From contig NZ_QQRR01000003.1 of assembly GCF_003439925.1 (NCBI RefSeq), forward strand, positions 124,001 to 188,000: DNA of 64,000 nucleotides, in the 5' to 3' direction. The stretch's first letter is position 1. Each line of letters starts with the position of its first letter. Source of the DNA: Haloprofundus halophilus (GTDB lineage Archaea; Halobacteriota; Halobacteria; Halobacteriales; Haloferacaceae). The notes under the pieces were generated by a model. The model saw nothing but the letters and a program-made list of their open reading frames with translations. It was not told where the DNA came from and made no database searches. Both the position numbers and the translations under genes were made by a program. This document shows positions 51,319 to 60,243 of the stretch, piece by piece.

Positions 51319-52773
51319 TTACTCGCTTCGTCGCGACGAGGGAGAGACAGGCGCGAACTTGGCGCCGTACCGCGGCACGCCTTCCTGTTCGTACAGTTTT
51401 CTGACGACCGCCCGGACCTCGTCGCCGACGTCGACCGTCCCGGAGTCGACGTCGGTCAGTTGCGACGGGACCGTCACCGACTCGCCCTCGTGTTCGAGTT
51501 CGACGAGCGCGACGTCGTACGCGCCGTCGCGTCGCTGCTGTTCGGCGAACTCCGGCGGTGCGCCGCCGTGGCCGATGGCGGTGACTGCGCGGACGACACC
51601 GGTTCGAGAGAGTTCGACGCGCTCGAACTCGACCCGCCGGTGACAGGTTCCGCATGCTCCCTCCGGCGGAAACGTGAGCGCCTCGCATTCTGGACAACGC
51701 CCGGCCACAAGTCGGTAGCGCTGGTCGAGCGACCGCTGCCACGTCGGAAGGCTGACGTGTGCGCCGCCGCCAGCAACGTCGACGGTGCCGACGTAACCTC
51801 GCTCGCGGAGGTACTCCGGATACGTGACCGCCGAGCCACCGTCGAGTTCGGCGTCGAGTCCGCCGTCGACGCGTCCCTCGAACAGCATCGCCGTCGCCCC
51901 GCCACCGCTTCCGAAGAAGACCCCGAGCGTCCGGTCTCCGTCGTCCGCGGCGTCGAGGGCGGCGACCAGCCCGAGCGGCACGCCCGCGGCACCCGCGTCG
52001 CCGACTCGGTCGACGACCGTTCCCCGAGCGAGCGCCTCGCGAGGAACCGAGAGGTCGCCCGCCGCGCGCGAGGGCATCCGGGCATCGGGTTGGAACACTG
52101 CTGCACCGTCGACAGCGGCGGCGTCGACTTCGACGCCGCCGTCGTCCGTACTCAGTCCGTCGACCGCCTGCGTTACGCACTCCCGAATCGCGCCCCGCTC
52201 GTATCCCGTGACGTCGAGCCCGCGCAGTTCGTCGGTGCCGCGTTCGCGGTAACTGATGCCCGCGAGTTCGTCGACGTGACTCGCCGAACCGAGTCGCTCC
52301 ACGGACCCCGAGTCGGCGAGCAGAAACGCCGCGGCACCCGCACCGAACGGGTGGTCGGCGTCCGCCGGGTCGCCGCGGGGCGCGTCGGCGGCGACGACGA
52401 GGGCGGGGCCGTCGGCTTCGAACCCCGAATCGAGGGCGTGCGCACCCGCGAGCGTACTCTGCGTGAACGTGCGTATCGCCGTCGACGGCGGCAGTCCGAG
52501 CGCGCGGACGAGTCGCGGAGCAATCTCCTCCGTGTCGAGCGGCGGCGTCGTCGTCGCCAGAGAGACCGCCTCGATGTCGGCAGCGTCGGCGGTGCCCCGT
52601 GAGAGAGCGGACTCGGCTGCCTCGATAGCGAGCGTCAGCGCGTCCTCGTCGGCGGCCGCGACGGTTTTCTCCTCGATACCAGCGCCCGAGTACCGACCCC
52701 ACGCGTCGGCGATTTCGTCCGTCGGGATTCGGAGGCGAGGGAGTGCGACGCCGACCGCGTCGATTCGGTTCAT
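51319..52773 (-). CDS. HMG-CoA-synthase-like/DUF35 zinc-ribbon fusion, catalytic residues lost
   Basis: 484 aa. Residues 1-345 resemble archaeal HMG-CoA synthase (GIEEKTVAAADEDALTLAIEAA near 32-53). Residues 350-470 are a DUF35 domain with zinc-ribbon Cys360, 363, 374, 377, then an OB-fold. The nucleophile Cys is missing: the segment FTQSTLAG at 103-110 has none, and the first Cys in the protein is Cys199. The His of the family HQP motif is Phe in VFQPDARMP near 226. A scaffold role is likely. The ATG overlaps the thiolase stop (ATGA). Confidence 0.85.
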   Translation of the reverse strand: MNRIDAVGVALPRLRIPTDEIADAWGRYSGAGIEEKTVAAADEDALTLAIEAAESALSRGTADAADIEAVSLATTTPPLDTEEIAPRLVRALGLPPSTAIRTFTQSTLAGAHALDSGFEADGPALVVAADAPRGDPADADHPFGAGAAAFLLADSGSVERLGSASHVDELAGISYRERGTDELRGLDVTGYERGAIRECVTQAVDGLSTDDGGVEVDAAAVDGAAVFQPDARMPSRAAGDLSVPREALARGTVVDRVGDAGAAGVPLGLVAALDAADDGDRTLGVFFGSGGGATAMLFEGRVDGGLDAELDGGSAVTYPEYLRERGYVGTVDVAGGGAHVSLPTWQRSLDQRYRLVAGRCPECEALTFPPEGACGTCHRRVEFERVELSRTGVVRAVTAIGHGGAPPEFAEQQRRDGAYDVALVELEHEGESVTVPSQLTDVDSGTVDVGDEVRAVVRKLYEQEGVPRYGAKFAPVSPSSRRSE

Positions 52774-53945
52774 CGCTCGCCTCCGTCGGTCCGCTCGAAC
52801 AGGTGAACCGTCGCGCCGCCGCCGCTGCCGCCGACGTTGTGCGCGAGGCCGTACCGCGGACCGTCGACCTGCGTGTGCGCCTCGCCGCGGAGTTGCTCGA
52901 ATATCTCCGTAATCTGGCCGGTGCCCGTCGCGCCGATGGGGTGGCCTTTCGACTTCAGCCCGCCGGAGGTGTTGACCGGGAGAGTCCCGTCGGGGTCGGT
53001 GACGCCCTCGCGGAGCAACGTGCCGCTCTCGCCGGGGTCGCAGAAGCCGAGGTCCTCGTACGCGACGAGTTCGGCGATGGCGAAGCAGTCGTGGACCTCC
53101 GCGACGTCGACGTCGCTCGGACCGACTCCCGCCTCGTCGTAGGCGGCTTCGGCGGCGCGGCGGGTCGCGGGGATGCTCGTGAACGTGTCGCGCTGAAAGA
53201 GACCGACGTGGCCGCTCGACGCGCCCATCCCGGCGACGCGAACCGGGGCGTCGCTCAGTTCGAAGGCCGCCTCCTCGCTGGCGACGACGACGACGCTCGC
53301 ACCGTCGGTCGTCGGACAGCAGTGATAGAGGTTCAGCGGGTCGGCGACCGTCGGCGCGGCCATCGCGTCCTCCAGCGAACACTCGAAGCCGAGGTGGGCG
53401 TTCGGGTTCCGCGCGCCGTTGGCGTGGTTCTTCACCGCCACGCGCGAGAGGTCCTCCGCGGTCGTTCCGTACTCGCTCATGTGGGCGCTCGCCATCTGGG
53501 CGTAGACGCCGGAGAACGTCGTCCCGGAGAGCCGTTCCCACTCGGTTTCGCCGCTGACGCCGAGCCACCACTTCGTGTGGTCGGAACTCGTGTCGGTCAT
53601 CACTTCGTACCCGCCGGCCAGCGCGATATCCGCCAGTCCGGCCCGAACCGCCGCGACGGCGCTGCGGAACGCGTAGCCGCTGGCGGCGCAGGCGTTCTCG
53701 ACGCGAGTCGTCGGGATGCCGTGGAGACCGACGTGCTCCGTCACGGCCGGCCCGCTCAGGCCGAGCTGTCGGCCGCCGACGCCGAGCGTGCCGACGAACG
53801 CCTCGTCGATCCGTCGCGGGTCGAACTCGGCGTCGACGCTCGCCGTCGCGCGGTCGAACGCCGTCTCGAACAGGGAGCGATAGCTCTCGTCGGGAAACGA
53901 CCCGAACGGTGACTGCCCCGCGCCGACGACGTACGCCTCTGTCAT
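52770..53945 (-). CDS. Thiolase (SCP2-type acetyl-CoA acetyltransferase)
   Basis: 391 aa. The nucleophile Cys86 is in VENACAASGYAF. VHDCFAIAE near 293 and GLKSKGHPIGATGTGQI near 340 supply the His residues; the chain ends with NVGGSGGGATVHLF as in SCP2-type thiolases. It condenses acetyl-CoA or cleaves 3-oxoacyl-CoA. Its stop overlaps the HMG-CoA-synthase-like gene start, so both are made together, as in archaeal thiolase complexes with DUF35 bridges. Confidence 0.91.
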   Translation of the reverse strand: MTEAYVVGAGQSPFGSFPDESYRSLFETAFDRATASVDAEFDPRRIDEAFVGTLGVGGRQLGLSGPAVTEHVGLHGIPTTRVENACAASGYAFRSAVAAVRAGLADIALAGGYEVMTDTSSDHTKWWLGVSGETEWERLSGTTFSGVYAQMASAHMSEYGTTAEDLSRVAVKNHANGARNPNAHLGFECSLEDAMAAPTVADPLNLYHCCPTTDGASVVVVASEEAAFELSDAPVRVAGMGASSGHVGLFQRDTFTSIPATRRAAEAAYDEAGVGPSDVDVAEVHDCFAIAELVAYEDLGFCDPGESGTLLREGVTDPDGTLPVNTSGGLKSKGHPIGATGTGQITEIFEQLRGEAHTQVDGPRYGLAHNVGGSGGGATVHLFERTDGGER

Positions 53946-54035
53946 GCCCCGAGAAGGGACCGAGAGTGAGAAAAAACCATAGGACCCGACGAGGGTCGGG
54001 CCGCGGTCGGGCCGCGGACGGGGAGCCACGTTTAA

Positions 54036-54051
54036 CACCGACCGCTCGGTG
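54036..54051. promoter_or_regulatory. TetR-type operator candidate
   Basis: CACCGA, CCGC, TCGGTG is a perfect inverted repeat with 6-bp arms. It lies between the TATA-like TTTAAC (54031-54036) and the enoyl-CoA hydratase ATG (54060), and in the gap shared with the divergent thiolase. The sequence is similar to operators of fatty-acid TetR regulators. Regulator not present in the window. Confidence 0.45.
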
Positions 54052-54059
54052 AACTCTGC

Positions 54060-54827
54060 ATGGTACGCACCGAAACCGACGGGCGCGTGCGAACGCTCAC
54101 GTTCGACCGACCGGCGACGCGAAACGCGTTCACCGAGTCGACGGCGCGGGAGTTGGTCGCAGCGCTCGAAGACGCGGCCGACGACGACGCGCGGGCGGTC
54201 GTTCTCACCGGGGAGGGCAAAGCGTTCAGCGCGGGCGGCGACCTCGAAGCGATGCGCGACCGGGAGGAGACCCCCGCGGAGGCGTACACTCGCGTCAGCG
54301 AGACGCTCAACGCGGTCGTCGAGACGATTCTCACGGCCCCGTTCCCGGTCGTCGCGAAGGTCAACGGCGACGCCGTCGGCGCCGGGACGAACGTCGCCGC
54401 AGCCTGCGACTTCGTCGTCGCCGCCGAGCGCGCCCGGTTCGGCGAAGTGTTCGTCAACGTCGGCCTCATCCCCGACAGCGGCGGAACCGTGCTCCTGCCG
54501 CAGTTGGTGGGCCTCCGCCGGGCGAAGGAGCTGACGATGACCGGGCGACTGTTCGACGCCGAGGAGGCGCTGGAGATGGGCCTCGTCAACGACGTCGTCT
54601 CGGGCGACGAGTTGGACGCCGCCGTCTCCGCGTTGCTCGATACGCTCGCGTCGAAACCGACAGAGACGCTCGCGCTGATAAAACGGGGACTGCACGAGAA
54701 CGTCGGCCGACCGTTCCGCGACGGGTTGGAACGGGAGGCGCATCTGCAAGTACAGGCCTACGGGACCGAGTCGCACGCCGAGGGCGTCGACGCGTTCTTG
54801 GAGGGGCGGTCGCCGACGTTCGAGTAG
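54060..54827 (+). CDS. Enoyl-CoA hydratase/isomerase family protein
   Basis: 255 aa, crotonase fold. FSAGGDLEAM near 58-67 and VNGDAVGAGTNVAAACDFVVA near 100-120 form the oxyanion hole; VGLIPDSGGTVLLPQLVG near 138-155 holds the second. The acidic pair is partly changed (the usual Glu of the hydratase is Asp147 in PDSGG), so isomerase or hydratase is open. ATG 54060 is about 28 bp after TTTAAC. Likely beta-oxidation with the divergent thiolase. Confidence 0.88.
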   Translation: MVRTETDGRVRTLTFDRPATRNAFTESTARELVAALEDAADDDARAVVLTGEGKAFSAGGDLEAMRDREETPAEAYTRVSETLNAVVETILTAPFPVVAKVNGDAVGAGTNVAAACDFVVAAERARFGEVFVNVGLIPDSGGTVLLPQLVGLRRAKELTMTGRLFDAEEALEMGLVNDVVSGDELDAAVSALLDTLASKPTETLALIKRGLHENVGRPFRDGLEREAHLQVQAYGTESHAEGVDAFLEGRSPTFE

Positions 54828-54851
54828 CGGACGGAGGCGTGCGACAGCGTG

Positions 54852-54865
54852 ACTGTCGTGACAGT
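54852..54865. repeat. 14-bp inverted repeat before second P450
   Basis: ACTGTC, GT, GACAGT: perfect 6-bp arms, 25 bp after the hydratase stop and 65 bp before the P450 ATG. An overlapping hairpin (CGACAG with CTGTCG) is possible. Operator or terminator cannot be decided. Confidence 0.35.
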
Positions 54866-54929
54866 GCTACATTCGTATTCGAAACGGTGTTCGTGAAGGT
54901 TGATTGACCCGACGGTCGTACCTTCGGTG

Positions 54930-56162
54930 ATGAGCTCAGCCGACCCGCAAGGGCTGCAAGCGTTCCCCGACGAACTCGCCGGGCGTGAGTCGTGGCTCGA
55001 ACCGTTCGAGTGGTACCGAGAGATGCGGGACGACGCGCCCGTTCGTTACGACGCGTCCCGAGGGTCGTGGGACGTGTTCCGCTACGACGACGTGAAGCGG
55101 GTCCTCGACGACGACGAGACGTTCTCGGTCGACCCGGAGCGGGCGAGCGACTACGTCGAACCCGAGAACGAGGGCGAAGGGCTGATTCTCCAGACGATGC
55201 TGTTCGAGGACCCGCCGCGACACGACGTCCTCCGCGGCGTCGTCGAGGAGCCGTTCCGCCCGCGCGCGATTCGACAGCTGGAACCGCGGATACGCGAGTT
55301 GACGACGGAGATACTGGACGACGTACTCGACGACGCGAGTGGGGAGATGGATATCGTCGACGACCTCGCCTATCCGGTGCCGGTGATGGTTATCGCCGAA
55401 CTGCTCGGCGTCCCCGCCGAGAAGCGCGACCAGTTCAAGACGTGGTCGGACACGCTGGTTGAGGCCGCGAGCGACGACATCGACGCGCAGGCGTACGTCG
55501 AAGAACAGCAGCAGGTCCAGATGGAGATGGCGTGGTACTTCCTCGAACTCATCGAGGACCGCCGTGAGAACCCGCGCGACGACCTCATCTCGACTATCGT
55601 CACCGCCGAGCTCGACGACGGGTCGAAACTCACCCGCGAGGAGGCGCTCGGAACGTGTATCCTCCTGCTCGTCGCCGGTAACATCACCACGACGAATCTC
55701 GTCACGAACGCGGTTCGGTGCTTCGACGAGGCCGACCACTTCGACGCCGTCCGCGGCGACGACCGGGCGCTCTCGACGGCTATCGAGGAGGTGCTTCGGT
55801 ACCGGTCGCCGGTTCAGGCGATGACGCGAATCGCCACGAGAGACGTCGAGGTGCAGGGCGCGACGATCGAGGCGGGCGACCGAATCGTCGTCTGGCTCGG
55901 GTCGGGCAACCGCGACGAACGCACGTTCGACGACGCGGGGACGTTCGTCCCCGACCGAGCGCCGAACCAACACCTCGGCTTCGGTCACGGGACGCACTAC
56001 TGTCTCGGCGCGCCGTTAGCCCGTCTCGAAGCGAAAGTCGTCCTCTCGGAGCTGCTCGACCGCGTGACCGACCTCCGCGTGGCCGAGACGGAACTGTCGC
56101 CGACGCGGAGTTCGTTCATCTACGGCGTGGAGTCGCTGCCGGTCGAGTTCCAGCGACGGTAG
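54930..56162 (+). CDS. Cytochrome P450, bacterial CYP107/109-like
   Basis: 410 aa. The heme loop FGHGTHYCLGAPLARLE has Cys358, the K-helix EVLR is at 287-290, and LFEDPPRHDVLR near 91 is the C-helix. The I-helix motif is AGNITT (249-254), with Ile at the usual acidic position, which departs from the first P450 of this window. ATG 54930 was chosen; an upstream in-frame ATG has no TATA support. It follows the enoyl-CoA hydratase by about 100 bp and may work on an acyl chain. Confidence 0.91.
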   Translation: MSSADPQGLQAFPDELAGRESWLEPFEWYREMRDDAPVRYDASRGSWDVFRYDDVKRVLDDDETFSVDPERASDYVEPENEGEGLILQTMLFEDPPRHDVLRGVVEEPFRPRAIRQLEPRIRELTTEILDDVLDDASGEMDIVDDLAYPVPVMVIAELLGVPAEKRDQFKTWSDTLVEAASDDIDAQAYVEEQQQVQMEMAWYFLELIEDRRENPRDDLISTIVTAELDDGSKLTREEALGTCILLLVAGNITTTNLVTNAVRCFDEADHFDAVRGDDRALSTAIEEVLRYRSPVQAMTRIATRDVEVQGATIEAGDRIVVWLGSGNRDERTFDDAGTFVPDRAPNQHLGFGHGTHYCLGAPLARLEAKVVLSELLDRVTDLRVAETELSPTRSSFIYGVESLPVEFQRR

Positions 56163-56206
56163 CGCAGAGTCCGTCGCATCCGACCGGCGACGCCGACGAA
56201 TCGGGG

Positions 56207-56890
56207 TCACTCCAGCGAGAGCGAGAAACCCCACGTCGCCCGCTCCTCCGACTCCATCGACTCCGAGAGCACGGTGTACGTCGCCTCGAAGCGGAACTCG
56301 CCGACCGGCAGACAGGCGTCTTCGCCGGGCGTCGCGTAGAGGTCGACCAGTTCCTCCTTCGACGCGCCGGGTTCGAGGGTGATCGTTCGGTACTCGCTGG
56401 TTATCGCGATCGGCTCGGCGAGTCGCCAACACCCCGGTTCGGCGTCGTACTCGCCCCCCGCGGGCAGAAGTATCAGATCGTTCTCGGTGTCGGAGACGTA
56501 CTGGAAGAACACGTCTCGACCTTCGCCCAGTCGGACTGTCCGGTCGCTCTCGTTGGTAATCGTCACGCGGAGCTGCGGGGGATGGTCGTCGGTGGCGACG
56601 TCCTCGGTCAGTTCGACGCTCGGGGCGACAGGCACCTCGGGCGCGTCGTCGGTGTCAGAGACGACGACGCCCGGACCGCCGGTACCCGCCGGGCGCGTCC
56701 CGTCCGAACCGCCGGAGTCGTTGCCGCCCGGCAGGTCGGAGCCGTTTCCGTCGTCACCGGCGTCGTTGCTTCCGTTCTGACCGTTCGAGTCGTCGCCTCC
56801 GGGGGTTTCCGCGTTCGACGTACAACCGGCGAGCGCCGCGACGGAGAGCAACCCGGCGGTTTTCAACAGCGTTCGTCGTGTCGGGGACAT
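56207..56890 (-). CDS. Tat-type lipoprotein
   Basis: 227 aa. TRRTLLKTAGLLSVAALAGC gives a twin-arginine motif and an LAGC lipobox (Cys near 23). A Gly/Asn/Asp-rich linker to about residue 80 precedes a beta-rich domain with TITNESDRTVRL and two Cys (EPGCWRL, EDACLP) that could form a disulfide. No domain is named. TATA-like GTTATCC about 24 bp before ATG 56890. Confidence 0.72.
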   Translation of the reverse strand: MSPTRRTLLKTAGLLSVAALAGCTSNAETPGGDDSNGQNGSNDAGDDGNGSDLPGGNDSGGSDGTRPAGTGGPGVVVSDTDDAPEVPVAPSVELTEDVATDDHPPQLRVTITNESDRTVRLGEGRDVFFQYVSDTENDLILLPAGGEYDAEPGCWRLAEPIAITSEYRTITLEPGASKEELVDLYATPGEDACLPVGEFRFEATYTVLSESMESEERATWGFSLSLE

Positions 56891-57147
56891 AGGGAGAGAT
56901 TGGCCGGTGGGGGGATAACCACGACGTAAGCACAAACAGTTCTTTGCGTCTTCGGACGGGCACCAGTCCCTCTACGGGCGCACACGCGGAGAGACTACAC
57001 GGAATAGTGCGATAGCATACAGGACAGCGTGATAGGGCAGTTTAGATGAATGTTCTCCTCAAGGTACTCTCTCTATTTCCAACTTATTCTCAGAACAATT
57101 ACGATAGAAAAAACTATTTATAACACTACTTCAGATGCACGGATAGA

Positions 57148-58662
57148 ATGTCATCCACGCGCGACATTGGCTCGTTTCTCGTCACCGTCGCGCTCGTTTT
57201 CGCCCTCCTCACCGCGGCTGGCGCGCCCGTCGCGGCAAGCGCCGTCCACGAATCGGACGAGAGGACCGTCCAGGCGAACGAGCGAGGCGGCGTACTCCAC
57301 CAGTCGACCACGCAGACGCAAAACCAGACGACCAGCGGAGCCGAGAGCGACGACACCGAGACCGAGAACGAAACCAGTACTACAGAGACCGCGAGCGCGA
57401 CACCGACAGCGACGTCGACTCCGACGGCAACGCCGACCGAGACGGCGACACCGACCGAGACGGCGACGCCCGGAGAACGCGCGAGCGAGGGGACGAGTTT
57501 CGAGGTTTCGAACCTCTCGGCGCCGTCCTCGGTTCGGCGAGGCGACGGTATCGACATCGCGGCGACGGTGACGAACCGCGGACCCGCGAGCGGCTCCGAG
57601 CGGGTCAACTACACGTTCGGCGGAACCGTCGTCGCCTCGGAGCGAATCGCGCTCGAATCAGGCGAGTCGACGCGGGTCACGTTCTCGTCGTCGTTCTCGG
57701 CGGTCGAACAGCGGCGAGGGTCGGTCGCACCCGGGAGCTACGTCCACGGAGTCCGAAACGAGACGGGGGAGGGCGCTGCCGCGCGGGTCCGGGCGACACC
57801 CGACGTCGACTTCACGACGCGGACGTTCGACGCGCCGACCGAACTCTCACACGGCGAGTCGTACATCGTCCTCGCGACGGTCGAGAACCCCGGCGAGACG
57901 ACCATCACTCGGACCGTGAGCTACGAGTTCGACGGGTCGAAGGTGCGCGAGAAGGCGGTCACCGTCGACGGCGGCGAACAGCGACAGGTCGCCTTCGAGA
58001 TCGCGCTCGCCGACGTCGAGGCGGCGGTCGGACCGGTCGCAAACGGAACCACGCACAGCCACGGCGTCGTCACCGGAGAGTCGAGACGCGGCGGCGAGGT
58101 TCGCGTCGTCGAAGGACCGAGTTCGGACGCGTCGATGCTCGCGGTCGAGGAACTGGAGACGAAAAGCGACGTCCGCCCGGGCGAGACGGTGACGGCGAAT
58201 CTGACGGTCCGGAACGTCGGAGCGAGCGACTTCGAGGGGCAACTGTCGTATCGGCTGGACGACGCCATCGTCGCAACCGAGTGGGTCCGCGTTCCGATCG
58301 GCGAGCAGCGAACGGTGCGGTTCCGGATGGAGTACGAGCGCGTCGAACGCGCCGCGGTTCCGCTGTCCTCACAGGAGACGACCCACGGCGTCTGGGTCGG
58401 CGACGAGGCGTTGCAGACGCGGCCGGTGACCGTCTACGCGCCCACCGAGACGCCGACCGAGACGCCGCCGCCGGCGACGTTCACGCCCGACGAAGGTGCG
58501 TCCGGCGGCCAGTCGGACGCGGACCGGTCGGAGAGCGACGCGTGCCAACGCGGGTTCTTCAGCGAGTGTGGCGGAACGGCGATGGACGAGACGACGCTCA
58601 CGCTCGTCGGTATCGCCACGTCCGTGTTCGGAATCGTCTACGAGATGCTCAAGAGTCGATGA
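57148..58662 (+). CDS. Surface protein with repeated CARDB-like domains
   Basis: 504 aa. A signal peptide (FLVTVALVFALLTAAGAPVAASA) is followed by a Thr/Pro-rich linker (TPTATPTETATPTETATPGE). Three Ig/CARDB-like repeats follow, each with a pattern such as VTNRGPASGSERVNYTFGGTVVASERIALESGESTRVTF. A second Thr/Pro stretch and a C-terminal membrane helix (TLVGIATSVFGIVYEML) end the chain. ATG 57148 is 28 bp after TTTATAAC. Coupled to the next gene by ATGA. Confidence 0.82.
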   Translation: MSSTRDIGSFLVTVALVFALLTAAGAPVAASAVHESDERTVQANERGGVLHQSTTQTQNQTTSGAESDDTETENETSTTETASATPTATSTPTATPTETATPTETATPGERASEGTSFEVSNLSAPSSVRRGDGIDIAATVTNRGPASGSERVNYTFGGTVVASERIALESGESTRVTFSSSFSAVEQRRGSVAPGSYVHGVRNETGEGAAARVRATPDVDFTTRTFDAPTELSHGESYIVLATVENPGETTITRTVSYEFDGSKVREKAVTVDGGEQRQVAFEIALADVEAAVGPVANGTTHSHGVVTGESRRGGEVRVVEGPSSDASMLAVEELETKSDVRPGETVTANLTVRNVGASDFEGQLSYRLDDAIVATEWVRVPIGEQRTVRFRMEYERVERAAVPLSSQETTHGVWVGDEALQTRPVTVYAPTETPTETPPPATFTPDEGASGGQSDADRSESDACQRGFFSECGGTAMDETTLTLVGIATSVFGIVYEMLKSR

Positions 58663-59495
58663 CCATGTCACGAGGACTTCCCGCCGCCTGGAGCGCGCTG
58701 TTCGGGCTACCGTTCGTCGCCGTCGGCGGCTACATCTACGAGTTCCAATCGCAGTACCCGCTCGTCGAGGGGCAGGCGACGGCGCCACCGATAGCCGGCG
58801 TCGTACTCGGACTGTTCGGCCTGTTCGTCTGCGGACTCGGTCTGTACGTCCAGTTCGTCGGTGCGCCGCCGGCCCCGACGATGCGAACGGGCGAACGGTT
58901 CGTCGACGACAGGGACCCCGCCCAGCGGAACGCACTGGCGCAGGCATCCGCCTCCCTCCCGTTTCTCGCGGGCGGTATCTCGCTTCTGTACTTCACCGCG
59001 TACCCGCTCGTCTATCCGACGATAGTGCTCGCGGTGGGGCTGTACCTCTTTTCGACCGGTATCCACCGCTACTGGCGGAACACGCTCACGACGTATCTCG
59101 TGACCAACCAGCGCGTGATGGAGGAGTACCGGTTTCTCTCGCTCGTCAGAAACGAACTGCCGATGGAGAAAGTCCGCGCCGTCGAGGAGCGACGGTCGAT
59201 GCGGGAGTCGCTGGCGGGAATCGGCAGCGTCCACGTCAGGGCGGGCGCGTCCGGCGGTCTCACCGTCACCGTCGACGAGGTGTACGATTCGACGGAGTTC
59301 GCGGACGTGATTCGCGCCCAACTCGGCGCTGGTTCGGAGGACGCCGACGGCTACATCGATACCGTCGGTACGCACTCGCAGTCAGACGGCGACCGGTCGG
59401 ACGGACCCGCGGAGGCGCTCGCAGCGAGCGAAGAGGCGTCTGACAACGAGTTCGAGTTCCCGAGCGAGCCCTCGAACCGGTCACAGAACCGCTAA
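58659..59495 (+). CDS. Membrane protein with bacterial PH domain
   Basis: 278 aa. Four helices near 10-30, 42-65, 92-110 and 115-135 are followed by a bPH2-type domain (LTTYLVTNQRVMEEYRFLSLVRNELPMEKVRAVEERRS) and an acidic tail. The start ATG 58659 overlaps the surface-protein stop (ATGA); an ATG two codons later (58665) also fits. The pair may be a membrane-bound surface assembly. Confidence 0.78.
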   Translation: MTMSRGLPAAWSALFGLPFVAVGGYIYEFQSQYPLVEGQATAPPIAGVVLGLFGLFVCGLGLYVQFVGAPPAPTMRTGERFVDDRDPAQRNALAQASASLPFLAGGISLLYFTAYPLVYPTIVLAVGLYLFSTGIHRYWRNTLTTYLVTNQRVMEEYRFLSLVRNELPMEKVRAVEERRSMRESLAGIGSVHVRAGASGGLTVTVDEVYDSTEFADVIRAQLGAGSEDADGYIDTVGTHSQSDGDRSDGPAEALAASEEASDNEFEFPSEPSNRSQNR

Positions 59496-60243
59496 CGACG
59501 CCTTCGGGGGGAGTAGTCGAACTGGCGGTTCGAGACGCCGCAGTCGCGTCTGTACCGAGCGCCGAGACGAGTCAGTATCGAAAAGTGGGCGGGGAAGTAT
59601 CAGTGCAAGAACCTAACCAAACACAGTATCTTCCGCCCAAGCTACGATAACGTCCAGACAAACATCAATTTGTCGGGAAACTACGGTCACGAGTGCCCGT
59701 TACCTGCTCGCGGCTACGGTCGTGAGTCCTCTCTTCTCGAATTCGTGCGAACGGAAACCGAGTGCCGTAAAACGGTGCGACTGAACGCACTAGAACCCCG
59801 TCCGTGGGGACAGAACGGCGGCGAATGCTTCCGTGATTCCGGTGTGAGTCAGCTCTCACCCCGATGAGAGATACGTGGGGGTGAGCAGTCGAAAATTCGA
59901 CAACCCCCCACAGCGCTGTCACGTGTTAGCCGAGCATATCGTGTCAATTCGTCTGCGAGTTTTCGCTTTCGTGTCCACTCGAGAATCAGAAGCCGAGCGA
60001 GCGGCCCGCGACTCCTACTATCGCTGGTTCTGTCTGATAAACTGTCACTAACGCCACGTGGCTTGCAGCAGCTCCGAATCAATCGTTTTCCAACTGTATG
60101 AGAGTTTTTCGTTCACAAAACTTCAATACAGTTGTTGGGACGCTTCGTCGCTCGTTCGCACGTCTCGGTCGGGTACTACGCTGTCCGTACGTCGGTCGGA
60201 GAACGACACCATTGTTAACGTGTGTCGTATATCGTCACTCGAA
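59496..60243. other. 748-bp region of lower GC without supported gene
   Basis: GC is visibly lower than in the rest of the window (for example around 59580-59680 and 60040-60130). Open frames in it are Arg- or Ser-rich in the wrong way for a haloarchaeon. Two imperfect copies of CTACGGTCRYGAGTSC occur near 59683 and 59716. A TATA-like TTGTTAACG near 60216 serves the next gene. It could be a decayed gene or mobile-element scar. Confidence 0.5.
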
